From Prochlorococcus sp. AG-409-P03 (GTDB lineage: Bacteria > Cyanobacteriota > Cyanobacteriia > PCC-6307 > Cyanobiaceae): 64,000 nt of DNA. The stretch covers positions 38,314 through 102,313 of the forward strand of contig QCKN01000004.1 in the NCBI GenBank assembly GCA_003215295.1. The letters are read 5' to 3'. Positions 7,593 through 15,369 of the stretch are shown here, in pieces (positions within the stretch are counted from its first letter, which is position 1; the number at the start of each line of letters is the position of its first letter). A model generated the notes under the pieces. That model worked only from the letters and a program-made list of their open reading frames with translations, ran no database searches and was not told the DNA's origin. Both the position numbers and the translations under genes were made by a program.

Positions 7593-7622
7593 ATTTTCAT
7601 GCATGCATGCATGCATGAAAAT
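7593..7622. repeat. 30-bp perfect palindrome of CATG/GCAT units next to tRNA-Lys
   Basis: The element is fully self-complementary over 30 bases: ATTTTC, then alternating ATGC units, then GAAAAT. It begins one base upstream of the tRNA-Lys 5' end on the minus strand, so it would occupy the tRNA promoter or leader region. The tetranucleotide repeat core could also slip in replication. Confidence 0.9.
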
Positions 7623-7872
7623 TATCACGCTACCCATCACGAAACGAAAGGTTGCTGGCTTTTTCAAACAACTATCCCTTATAAAACCTGCTTTCTAAGA
7701 AATCTGTCTAATTTCAAAGTTCACCCATATAGACCAAGGCACTATTAATAAAAGGCATCCAGAAAGAGATTGTTGAAGAGAGGGGCATTCACCTACCGAG
7801 CAACCCTAGTAAGCTAAAAAGTTGATTCCCATATTTCATAAAGGACAGCTTGCCCCACACTCTTAATCCCTC
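7623..7872. other. spacer, nothing recognised
   Basis: This 250-base gap between tRNA-Lys and trmFO must hold promoters for both directions. I found no frame with protein-like content and no RNA gene. Confidence 0.5.
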
Positions 7873-9288
7873 TTGAGCCCACTACCTTCGATCCTAATCA
7901 TTGGAGCTGGCTTGGCAGGCACTGAAGCTGCCTGGCAAGTGGCAAAAGCAGGTCTGAAAGCAAAATTAATAGAAATGAGGCCAAGGAAGAGATCTCCTGC
8001 TCATCACACAAATGAATTTGCTGAACTGGTTTGTAGTAATAGCTTTGGTGCTCTTAGTAGTGACCGTGCTGCTGGGTTATTACAAGAAGAACTTCGGCAT
8101 TTGGAATCTATTGTTATCAAAACTGCTGACCTTCATGCAGTACCTGCAGGAGGTGCCCTTGCTGTTGATAGAGCAAAATTCAGTCAAGCATTAACAAAAA
8201 CACTCGCTTCTAATCCACTTATCGATATTCAGCGCAAAGAACAGAAACTTCTACCAAATAATGATCAAATCACTATTCTTGCCACAGGGCCACTAACAAG
8301 TGAGTCTCTATCTGGAGAACTAAGAGCATTTACAGGGATTGATGATTGCCATTTCTTTGATGCTGCAAGCCCCATAGTGCAAGGTGAGGAGATTGATTTT
8401 TCTATTGCATTCCGTGCCAGTAGATACGACAAAGGAGATGCTGATTACATCAACTGCCCAATGAATAAAAAGCAATACTTGGAATTCAGATCGGCCCTTC
8501 TTGAGGCTGAACAAACACCCATCAAAGATTTCGAAAAAGAAGCTGCAAACTATTTTGAAGGTTGCCTACCCATTGAAGAGCTGGCGCGCAGAGGAGAAGA
8601 CACCATGCGCTATGGACCACTCAAGCCAGTAGGCCTTTGGGATACCCGCTGGGGAGATTTAAACGATAAGGCCTTACGTCGTGCTAAGCGGGCTTATGCA
8701 ATTGTTCAGTTAAGACAGGAAGACCGCGCTGGTCGTCTTTGGAACCTAGTTGGCTTCCAAACTAATCTTAAATGGGGTGAGCAAAAAAGAGTTCTCCATA
8801 TGATTCCAGGTCTACAAAACGCTGAATTTGTTCGCTTTGGGGTTATGCACAGAAACACATTTCTCGAATCGCCAAAACTACTAAAAACAACCCTTCAATT
8901 CAAAAAAAGAGCAACCTTATTTGCTGCAGGACAAATTACTGGCACTGAAGGTTATGCAGCAGCCGTAGCAGGAGGTTGGCTTGCTGGCACAAACGCCGTT
9001 TTACTGGCACTGGGTAGAGAGATGCTCACCCTTCCAGAAACAACAATGGTCGGAGCTTTAACCCGCTTCGTGACTGAACCTAAAGAAAGTAAAAACGTAA
9101 AAGGAAGTTTCCAGCCCATGCCGCCGAATTTCGGACTATTCCCAGTACTTCAAGAGAGAATCAAAGATAAACGATCACGATACAAGGCTTATAGAGACAG
9201 ATCTTTGGAAGCCATAAATACAATTAAACACAAACAACTAGCTCATTTAACCAACTCAAAAAACTGCTTATTGGACACTGATTTCTAA
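7873..9288 (+). CDS. trmFO: methylenetetrahydrofolate-tRNA-(uracil-54-C5)-methyltransferase
   Basis: TrmFO makes ribothymidine at position 54 of the tRNA T-loop, using methylenetetrahydrofolate and FAD. The N-terminal dinucleotide fold [16 protein letters not shown] is at about residues 8-23. The family-specific segments [20 protein letters not shown] and [20 protein letters not shown] follow directly, and [19 protein letters not shown] binds FAD near the C-terminus. The length of 471 fits the family. The start is a TTG, the only sensible start before the FAD fold. The downstream crtH gene follows after 23 bases on the same strand. Confidence 0.96.
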   Translation: MSPLPSILIIGAGLAGTEAAWQVAKAGLKAKLIEMRPRKRSPAHHTNEFAELVCSNSFGALSSDRAAGLLQEELRHLESIVIKTADLHAVPAGGALAVDRAKFSQALTKTLASNPLIDIQRKEQKLLPNNDQITILATGPLTSESLSGELRAFTGIDDCHFFDAASPIVQGEEIDFSIAFRASRYDKGDADYINCPMNKKQYLEFRSALLEAEQTPIKDFEKEAANYFEGCLPIEELARRGEDTMRYGPLKPVGLWDTRWGDLNDKALRRAKRAYAIVQLRQEDRAGRLWNLVGFQTNLKWGEQKRVLHMIPGLQNAEFVRFGVMHRNTFLESPKLLKTTLQFKKRATLFAAGQITGTEGYAAAVAGGWLAGTNAVLLALGREMLTLPETTMVGALTRFVTEPKESKNVKGSFQPMPPNFGLFPVLQERIKDKRSRYKAYRDRSLEAINTIKHKQLAHLTNSKNCLLDTDF

Positions 9289-9311
9289 CCAGCCTCAACA
9301 TCTAGCTATTA

Positions 9312-10889
9312 ATGCCAAACAACCATATGGATAATTATTCAACAACAGCTGAAGCATCTTGTTCATGGGATGCAGTGGTAATAGGTTCTGGATTAGGGGG
9401 CTTGGTAACCGCTAGCCAATTAGCAAAAAAAGGTGCCAAGGTTCTTGTCTTAGAGCGTTACACCATTCCTGGTGGTAGTGGAGGTTCTTTTCTAAGAGAC
9501 GGTTATACCTTCGACGTCGGAGCATCAATGATCTTCGGTTTTGGAAAACAAGGTTATACAAATCTCTTAACACGTGCATTGGCAGAGGTTGGGGAGGTAT
9601 GTGAGACCTTCCCAGACCCTGTACAGCTTAGTTATCACCTTCCCCGTGGATTCAATCTTTCAGTTGCTCGAAATTACGAGCAATTCATCTCTGACTTAAC
9701 TTCTAGATTCCCTCATGAAGCGGTAGGAATCAGAAAATTTTATGACACTTGCTGGCAGGTTTTCAATTGTTTGGACTCAATGCCACTTCTATCTATAGAA
9801 GATCCCTCGTATTTAGCAAAAGTTTTTTTCAAAGCTCCCTTTTCATGCCTAGGCCTTGCGCGATGGTTACCAATAAATGTTGGTGATGTAGCCAAGCGTT
9901 TCATCAAAGATCCTGACTTATTAAGATTCATAGACATTGAATGTTTCTGTTGGTCAGTGATGCCAGCAGATCAAACACCTATGATCAATGCCGGAATGGT
10001 TTTTTCTGATCGACATGCTGGAGGAATCAACTACCCCAAAGGAGGTGTAGGTGTAATAGCACAAAAACTAGTCCATGGACTAAAGCGTCATGGAGGAGAT
10101 ATTCGCTATAAATCGCGCGTAAAAAAGATTCTACTGAAAGATAAAAAAGCTATTGGAGTGCAACTTGCTAATGGTGAAGAAATCCACGCAAAAACAGTTG
10201 TTTCTAATGCAACGCGATGGGATACCTTTGGAGGAGAACATGTTAGAAACCCTTTAATAGACCAATTGGCAACGCCTAAAGCAGAAGCTAAATGGAGAGA
10301 TCTCTACAAACCTTCCCCTTCTTTTCTATCGCTTCACTTAGGTGTGAATGAGCACATCATTCCACAAACAACTCACTGTCATCATCTGATCTTAGAAAGA
10401 TGGGAAGAAATGGAAAATGAGCAAGGAGTAGCTTTTCTTTCGATGCCAACATTACTTGACCATTCATTAGCTCCAAACGGCAAACATATTGTTCACGCGT
10501 TCACTCCATCCTCCATGCACAATTGGGACAAGCTAAGTCCTAAAGATTACGCTGAAAAGAAAGAGAAAGATGCCAATCAACTCATCAAAAAAATTGAAAG
10601 GGTTTTCCCAGGACTAAGTGCTGAAATAAGTCATAAGGAAATAGGAACGCCACGTAGTCATCGTCGATTTTTAGGTCGTCATCAAGGCAGTTATGGTCCA
10701 ATCCCTTCCAAGCGACTAGCAGGCTTACTTCCTATGCAATTCAACACGACCAAAATAGAAGGACTCTTTTGTGTAGGAGACTCGTGCTTCCCTGGGCAAG
10801 GTCTTAATGCCGTGGCATTTAGTGGATTTGCCTGTGCTCATCGAATAGGAGCAAATCTAGGAATTAATCCATGGGCATTACCCGAGTGA
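9312..10889 (+). CDS. crtH: prolycopene (carotenoid) isomerase CrtH/CRTISO
   Basis: CrtH converts poly-cis-lycopene to all-trans-lycopene in the plant-type carotenoid pathway. The N-terminal FAD fold VVIGSGLGGLVTASQLAKKG (about residue 21) is followed by PGGSGGSFLRDGYTFDVGAS, and the C-terminus has the FAD-binding CVGDSCFPGQGLNAVAFSG segment. The 525 residues fit the isomerase better than the slightly shorter phytoene or zeta-carotene desaturases, and the GSGGSF motif after PG is typical of CRTISO. The protein probably acts at the thylakoid membrane. It closes a two-gene plus-strand group with trmFO. Confidence 0.92.
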   Translation: MPNNHMDNYSTTAEASCSWDAVVIGSGLGGLVTASQLAKKGAKVLVLERYTIPGGSGGSFLRDGYTFDVGASMIFGFGKQGYTNLLTRALAEVGEVCETFPDPVQLSYHLPRGFNLSVARNYEQFISDLTSRFPHEAVGIRKFYDTCWQVFNCLDSMPLLSIEDPSYLAKVFFKAPFSCLGLARWLPINVGDVAKRFIKDPDLLRFIDIECFCWSVMPADQTPMINAGMVFSDRHAGGINYPKGGVGVIAQKLVHGLKRHGGDIRYKSRVKKILLKDKKAIGVQLANGEEIHAKTVVSNATRWDTFGGEHVRNPLIDQLATPKAEAKWRDLYKPSPSFLSLHLGVNEHIIPQTTHCHHLILERWEEMENEQGVAFLSMPTLLDHSLAPNGKHIVHAFTPSSMHNWDKLSPKDYAEKKEKDANQLIKKIERVFPGLSAEISHKEIGTPRSHRRFLGRHQGSYGPIPSKRLAGLLPMQFNTTKIEGLFCVGDSCFPGQGLNAVAFSGFACAHRIGANLGINPWALPE

Positions 10890-10899
10890 TAAACATGAA

Positions 10900-10936
10900 G
10901 AGAAGGTGCTATCTAGATAGATTTTTTTGTCTTCTC
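10900..10936 (+). terminator. probable terminator of crtH
   Basis: A 12-base perfect palindrome CTATCTAGATAG (10909-10920) is followed at once by ATTTTTTTG. It is nested inside GAGAAG/CTTCTC arms. The position eleven bases after the crtH stop, facing a convergent gene, fits intrinsic termination, although the short stem is AT-rich. Confidence 0.5.
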
Positions 10937-10955
10937 GCAGAAATCAAAAGATTCT

Positions 10956-11720
10956 CTACCCTGGTAATGTTTCGAGACTAAATCGATAGCCTTGCTGCCT
11001 GACTGTTGTTATCCCTCCTCCTTCTCCAAGGCCTGCTTGTTCAAGCTTCCTTCGCAAAGTAAGTACCTGTGTATCAACTGATCTAGGCCCACCACTAAAT
11101 GGTGGCCAGGCCATCCTAAGTAGCTCGTGACGGCTTCGAACCATTCCTGGAGGCATCAATAATGCACATAAGAGGGCAAACTCACGTGGACTTAACTCAA
11201 CAGGCTTTTCACGCAATGTAACTTGCCTCAATAGCAAATGAACTTCTAAGGGGCCTACTGCAACTCTTTCTTGAAGACCAATTCGCCCACGTTTTAAAAG
11301 AGTCTTAGAACGAGCAGCGAGCTCTTCAAGACCAAAAGGCTTACGTAAAACATCATCAGCACCCTCATTAAGGAGTCCAACCACAGGCTCAACACCAGTA
11401 CGAGCAGTTAAAACAATGACTGAGCAACCAAGCTGCTGAGCCAAACGCAAAGCAGAATTATGCTCTAGAAGTTCTGCACTGATTAACAAATCAGGAGTTT
11501 GATCTCTACAAAGATCCACTGCTTCTTGAGCAGAACCTACAGCTGCAGTCAAATGACCATCCTGGCGCAGTCTCTGCACCAGAACTGTCCTTAGCGTTGG
11601 ATGTGGTTCAACTACAAGCACTTTGGAAGGGCCTGGAGTGGTTGCCTGCGAGGTGAGAGATCCCTGACTAGAGCCAGAGGTAGGCTCGTTAGAAAGCAGT
11701 TCTGAAGAAATAGATGTCAC
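10956..11720 (-). CDS. OmpR-family response regulator with a degenerate receiver
   Basis: A receiver-like domain (about residues 33-145) is joined to a winged-helix DNA-binding domain (about 155-250, with SPREFALLCALL and VDTQVLTLRRKL). The receiver lacks the phosphorylation site: the usual acidic pair reads EP (VVEPHP) and the position of the phosphoacceptor aspartate in PDLLISAEL is alanine. The threonine (LTART) and lysine (RKPFG) positions are kept. It therefore probably regulates transcription without phosphorylation. The start is a GTG after which a Ser/Thr-rich tail of about 30 residues precedes the domain. It diverges from the 11797 gene. Confidence 0.9.
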   Translation of the reverse strand: MTSISSELLSNEPTSGSSQGSLTSQATTPGPSKVLVVEPHPTLRTVLVQRLRQDGHLTAAVGSAQEAVDLCRDQTPDLLISAELLEHNSALRLAQQLGCSVIVLTARTGVEPVVGLLNEGADDVLRKPFGLEELAARSKTLLKRGRIGLQERVAVGPLEVHLLLRQVTLREKPVELSPREFALLCALLMPPGMVRSRHELLRMAWPPFSGGPRSVDTQVLTLRRKLEQAGLGEGGGITTVRQQGYRFSLETLPG

Positions 11721-11796
11721 ATGCCATTACAGAACCCCCTTACGTTAAAGCAATCCAATGGCAGGCTGTGAGGAAAGGCTGCCGTGCTCTGAGACC

Positions 11797-12066
11797 ATGA
11801 CATCTCTTGATCATCCAGATGCCATTAGACATTTTCAATCACTTTGCGATGCCTGTCAGGAACTCACTAGTCGCAACATGACACCTTCAGATCTAAGGCT
11901 ATACGCAGATGGATATCTACACTCGTTAAGAAATTGCCAGAAACTAGACTCTAGAGACCTAGAAAAGCTTGAAAACCTAGTTGAGCGCTGGATTCTAGAT
12001 CCATCAAGCTTCATTGGTCCTGATGGTGATTTCAACAGCCTTTTTTACAAGAAAGAAGTTGGGTAA
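11797..12066 (+). CDS. small conserved-looking cyanobacterial protein (DUF6761-like)
   Basis: From the ATG at 11797 the 89-residue product reads DAIRHFQSLCDACQELTSRN, then LRLYADGYLHSLRNCQKLD and LERWILDPSSF with a related spacing. The YxDGYLxxLR pattern matches, from memory, a small cyanobacterial family of unknown function (DUF6761). There is no signal peptide. The frame extends to an ATG at 11758, but the extra 13 residues look non-coding. It is divergent from the response regulator, which might control it. Confidence 0.72.
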   Translation: MTSLDHPDAIRHFQSLCDACQELTSRNMTPSDLRLYADGYLHSLRNCQKLDSRDLEKLENLVERWILDPSSFIGPDGDFNSLFYKKEVG

Positions 12067-12079
12067 TGAAATAAAAAAT

Positions 12080-12403
12080 TTAAGAAGCTAATGCAATTTC
12101 AAGTTTTTCACGAAGCTCACCAGAGTTGTACATCTCTATAAGAATGTCTGATCCACCGATAAATTCTCCCTTCACATAAACCTGTGGAATCGTAGGCCAA
12201 TTGGAAAAGTCTTTAATCCCTTGACGTATATCCATATCACTTAGCACATCAAAGGTTTCAAAACTGATTCCTAAGGAATTCAAAATTTGCACAACATTAT
12301 TGGAAAAACCACATTGAGGCATCAACTTTGTTCCCTTCATAAAAACCATTATCGGGGCTGAGTTAATAAGAGCCTCGATGCGTGCACGTGTATTCGAATC
12401 CAT
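12080..12403 (-). CDS. grxD: monothiol glutaredoxin (Grx4/CGFS type)
   Basis: This class carries and delivers [2Fe-2S] clusters with glutathione. The active site CGFS is at about residues 31-34 within MPQCGFSNNVVQIL, and the glutathione-binding WPTIPQVYVKGEFIGGSDI segment follows. The length of 107 residues fits a single-domain Grx4. It lies 12 bases downstream of bolA on the same strand. Family knowledge: CGFS glutaredoxins and BolA proteins form cluster-bridged heterodimers, so the pair is a likely functional unit. Confidence 0.95.
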   Translation of the reverse strand: MDSNTRARIEALINSAPIMVFMKGTKLMPQCGFSNNVVQILNSLGISFETFDVLSDMDIRQGIKDFSNWPTIPQVYVKGEFIGGSDILIEMYNSGELREKLEIALAS

Positions 12404-12415
12404 GTTTGAGAAAGA

Positions 12416-12655
12416 TTAAGTTTCTTTTGGAGTAGAAGTGTTTAAAGCCAATGCATGAATAGCTTCGCTAGCCAACTCTGCCTGAAGGGCTCCATACACC
12501 ATTTGATGTTGACGGATCAAGGACAGTCCAGCAAATGCTTTAGAAACAACATTGATCTGAAAGTGATCTCCCCCACCGCTCAAGTCCTCAAGAGTGACCT
12601 GAGCGTCAGGAATTGCGCGCTTTATTGAAGCACTTAATTCATGAAGTTGAGCCAT
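12416..12655 (-). CDS. bolA: BolA-family protein
   Basis: The roughly 79-residue product has the BolA fold signature: an N-terminal helix (ELSASIKRAIPDA), a GGGDHFQINVVS strand-loop with the conserved histidine, a FAGLSLIRQHQMVYGAL segment and a C-terminal helix. It is a small cytoplasmic partner of CGFS glutaredoxin in iron-sulfur or redox regulation. I chose the ATG at 12655; the frame also opens with a TTG at 12673. grxD follows directly, consistent with co-transcription. Confidence 0.93.
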   Translation of the reverse strand: MAQLHELSASIKRAIPDAQVTLEDLSGGGDHFQINVVSKAFAGLSLIRQHQMVYGALQAELASEAIHALALNTSTPKET

Positions 12656-12715
12656 CTGTGAAAAGCTTTTCAAATGGAAATTTCGACAAATATAAGTTAG
12701 TGCGAAGAAAATCCA

Positions 12716-13252
12716 TTACCTATTCTTCCTTGCTGCAGCATAAGGAGTATCAACAAACCCCAATTCAAACAAGCTTTGATAGGCCCTTTGTCCAGCTTGT
12801 TGTGCAGGGGTTACAAGTCTAACCACCTCAACAAGAATTGGAACCGCTATCTCAGGCTGGTTCTGGCGTCTAAACAATGCTGCGAGCCTAAGATTTACCT
12901 CAGCAAGCAGATTCAAAACCCTTCGTCCTTTAGCATCCATCTCGCGAGGAATGCGAGCGTCAAGCCCTCTGAATGAGCCTCCCAAATCTCTATAAAAAGA
13001 AAGTAATTTTTTTGAGACATTTCGAGCCTTGTCATAGTGCAGCCTTGCTTCGGCTAAATCTCCCCTGGCAACTGCCTGGTCTCCACGTTCGAGCAGTTTC
13101 TTGACTGCAAAAAAATTAAATCCTCCATCTTCTCTAGCTAAAACCTTAGAGCCTGCTGGAGAAGATGAGGATGTCTGAGCAGATGATGGAACAGAAGTGA
13201 AGAACAAACCAGCCATCAAGGCTAAGGTCGTCATCGGAAGGCGACAACGCAT
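12716..13252 (-). CDS. exported helical-repeat protein of unknown function
   Basis: The N-terminus (MRCRLPMTTLALMAGLFFTS, then VPSSAQ) is a likely signal peptide cut near residue 25. The rest is helical with TPR-like pieces (LLERGDQAVARGDLAEARLH and LLAEVNLRLAALFRRQNQPE) typical of protein-protein interaction scaffolds. It is probably periplasmic or lumenal. It sits between plsC and bolA on the same strand, with 30- and 60-base spacers. I have no function for it. Confidence 0.78.
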   Translation of the reverse strand: MRCRLPMTTLALMAGLFFTSVPSSAQTSSSSPAGSKVLAREDGGFNFFAVKKLLERGDQAVARGDLAEARLHYDKARNVSKKLLSFYRDLGGSFRGLDARIPREMDAKGRRVLNLLAEVNLRLAALFRRQNQPEIAVPILVEVVRLVTPAQQAGQRAYQSLFELGFVDTPYAAARKNR

Positions 13253-13282
13253 GAAAAAATCAAAAGAAAGCAGGTTGAAACT

Positions 13283-13981
13283 TTAGGGCTCTTTTTTCTT
13301 TCGGCCCACTACCTGTAGTGCGGCTTGTTCAGCTGCATGCATCCGTTTGGACAGCTCAAGATTAAAACTCTTAGTAGCTTCCTTCCCAACTCCATTCACC
13401 TTCATCGACTTCCCGAAGCAGATAGCCGCTCTTCCAAAAGGTCTTGGCATAAGTTCGCTATAACCAAGACCCACAGGAACGATATTTACATCAACACCTT
13501 TCCCATCAGCGAGTTGAGCCAAGCGAACAAGTCCCTGCTTAAGCCTTATAGGTTTTTCAGTTCTATTAATCCTGCCTTCAGGGAACACTACAAGCTGCTG
13601 CCCCTCAACCATTAGATCAATTGCAAACCTCAGTGAAGTAAGTGAAGGTCTCACCTGATCAATAGGGAAACAGCCAAGTCTCTGCAAAAACCAACCCTGC
13701 AGACCTTTCATCTCAGTCCGAGTAACCATAAAACGACAGTCCCTTCCAGTTACGCGCCTTCCTGCGGCCAGTGTCAACATCAAACCATCCCAACGGGCTC
13801 TGTGCGTTGGAGCGAACAAGACTGCTCCACTAATTGGCAAGTTATTTGCTCCTAATACAATTCGATCGCGAAAATAATTACGCAAGACAACGTCTTGCGT
13901 AATTACCATGGCCAGTGAACTCCAAAAGGGATCCACACCAAGACATAAATTGGTTTCGCGTGTAGTTAGGGCCGCGGGCAC
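13283..13981 (-). CDS. plsC: 1-acyl-sn-glycerol-3-phosphate acyltransferase (PlsC family)
   Basis: PlsC-type enzymes add the second acyl chain to lysophosphatidate in membrane-lipid synthesis. The catalytic HX4D motif is HRARWD (about residue 60), and the glycerophosphate-binding motif appears as VVFPEGRINR (about residue 133). The length is 232 residues, and the start is GTG. It lies near the window's other glycerolipid gene, cdsA, only in the broad sense; its immediate neighbours are an exported protein and, divergently, pdxJ. Confidence 0.9.
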   Translation of the reverse strand: MPAALTTRETNLCLGVDPFWSSLAMVITQDVVLRNYFRDRIVLGANNLPISGAVLFAPTHRARWDGLMLTLAAGRRVTGRDCRFMVTRTEMKGLQGWFLQRLGCFPIDQVRPSLTSLRFAIDLMVEGQQLVVFPEGRINRTEKPIRLKQGLVRLAQLADGKGVDVNIVPVGLGYSELMPRPFGRAAICFGKSMKVNGVGKEATKSFNLELSKRMHAAEQAALQVVGRKKKEP

Positions 13982-14125
13982 CGTACATAAGCGTCCAATC
14001 TTATGAACTTAACGTTGAAACCGAATCTTCCCTACGGAGATTGGGCAGTTAACCCGGCGGCTAAGTCAATTGAGGAGCCTAAGCAAACAAACCAGTGAAT
14101 AAAATCAATTAAATCATTTGGATTT

Positions 14126-14884
14126 ATGGCCAGTCTTGGAGTAAACATCGACCACATTGCAAATGTGCGACAAGCCCGCCGAACAACCGAGCCTGATCCT
14201 GTTGTACTTGCTCTGCTTGCCGAGCTTGGCGGCGCTGATGGGATCACTATCCATCTAAGAGAAGATCGAAGACACATCCAAGATCGAGATCTAGAACTAC
14301 TGCGTAAAACTGTGAGTTCACGACTAAATCTAGAGATGGCACCTACACCTGAAATGGTTCAAATATCGAAAAAGGTACGGCCCGATATGGTCACGCTAGT
14401 TCCAGAAAGACGCGAAGAGATCACCACTGAAGGAGGCCTTGATGTTGCTCGAAATGAGATGTTTTTCAAGGAAGTTGTAGGTGAAATCCAATCGATAGGT
14501 ATACCAGTGAGCTTATTTATTGATCCTATTCATGAGCAACTACAAGCATCACATAATGTTGGAGCATCTTGGGTGGAACTTCATACAGGTTCTTATGCAC
14601 AGGCCAAATGGACAAGCCAAGCAATAGAGCTTGCAAAACTTCAGGAAGCTACGGCAGAAGCAAGATGTCTTGGGCTAAGAGTAAACGCAGGGCATGGGCT
14701 TACGTATCAAAATGTCGAAGCTGTGGCCGCCATAGAAGGTATTGAGGAACTTAATATTGGCCATACAATCATCTCGCGAGCCATAGCTACAGGTCTTGAA
14801 AAGGCTGTAAAAGAAATGAAATTGCTAGTGGTAACCCCACGAAAAGAGACTCTATTTGCTGGATATCAAAGTCAAGGCCTTTAA
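14126..14884 (+). CDS. pdxJ: pyridoxine 5'-phosphate synthase
   Basis: PdxJ condenses 3-amino-1-hydroxyacetone 1-phosphate with deoxyxylulose 5-phosphate to make pyridoxine phosphate, the last ring-forming step of the DXP-dependent vitamin B6 route. The conserved start [20 protein letters not shown] is followed by [19 protein letters not shown], and the C-terminus has [11 protein letters not shown] and [12 protein letters not shown]. The length of 252 and the ATG start fit the family. It converges, four bases apart, on the 14889-15224 gene. Confidence 0.97.
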   Translation: MASLGVNIDHIANVRQARRTTEPDPVVLALLAELGGADGITIHLREDRRHIQDRDLELLRKTVSSRLNLEMAPTPEMVQISKKVRPDMVTLVPERREEITTEGGLDVARNEMFFKEVVGEIQSIGIPVSLFIDPIHEQLQASHNVGASWVELHTGSYAQAKWTSQAIELAKLQEATAEARCLGLRVNAGHGLTYQNVEAVAAIEGIEELNIGHTIISRAIATGLEKAVKEMKLLVVTPRKETLFAGYQSQGL

Positions 14885-14888
14885 TAAG

Positions 14889-15224
14889 TCATTTTTTTCT
14901 TCGGAAAAGTTTAAAGAATCCAATAGTCCAGGCATCCCATCTCGTCTTACTAGAAGAATCTTGCTGATGGCGCAGAGTCCCATCTCCCAAGGTGACGAGG
15001 GCTTGTTTGTTCTTCCACCAAACCCAATCTCTTATTGGAGGATTATTCATTAATTCATCCTTAGTTAAGCCGAGTCTTAACTTGGAAGAGAACTCAAGAA
15101 GAACTACCAACATCGCTTCACTGTCCTCAGAACGCGACAAGGCTTCATTCGTGCTCTCATCACCATCAAGTGACTCAAGGAGCAACTTAATCTTCTGGCT
15201 CACAGAAAGTCTTTTAGTATCCAT
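14889..15224 (-). CDS. 111-residue cytoplasmic protein of unknown function
   Basis: The product has an acidic N-terminal half (KIKLLLESLDGDESTNEALS) and a C-terminal half containing a Trp-rich RDWVWWKNKQALVTLGDG segment and a basic RRKK end. There is no membrane helix or signal peptide. The composition and ATG start suggest a real gene, and the opposite-strand frames look like shadows. No domain is recognised. It is flanked by convergent pdxJ and divergent recC. Confidence 0.68.
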   Translation of the reverse strand: MDTKRLSVSQKIKLLLESLDGDESTNEALSRSEDSEAMLVVLLEFSSKLRLGLTKDELMNNPPIRDWVWWKNKQALVTLGDGTLRHQQDSSSKTRWDAWTIGFFKLFRRKK

Positions 15225-15369
15225 ACAAACGAATCAAATCAAATTCAGGCTACTTAATTCAGATGAGAATCAAGAGACTTCTGATAAATCTTGGGACGTA
15301 TTTATTTAAAAGGTACGTTCCTGCAATACTCCACAACAACACCTATACCCACCAACTCTTCACTGAACC

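Noticed and set aside
7504..7698. Frame across tRNA-Lys and the palindrome
   Set aside because: It runs through the tRNA, so it is a shadow.
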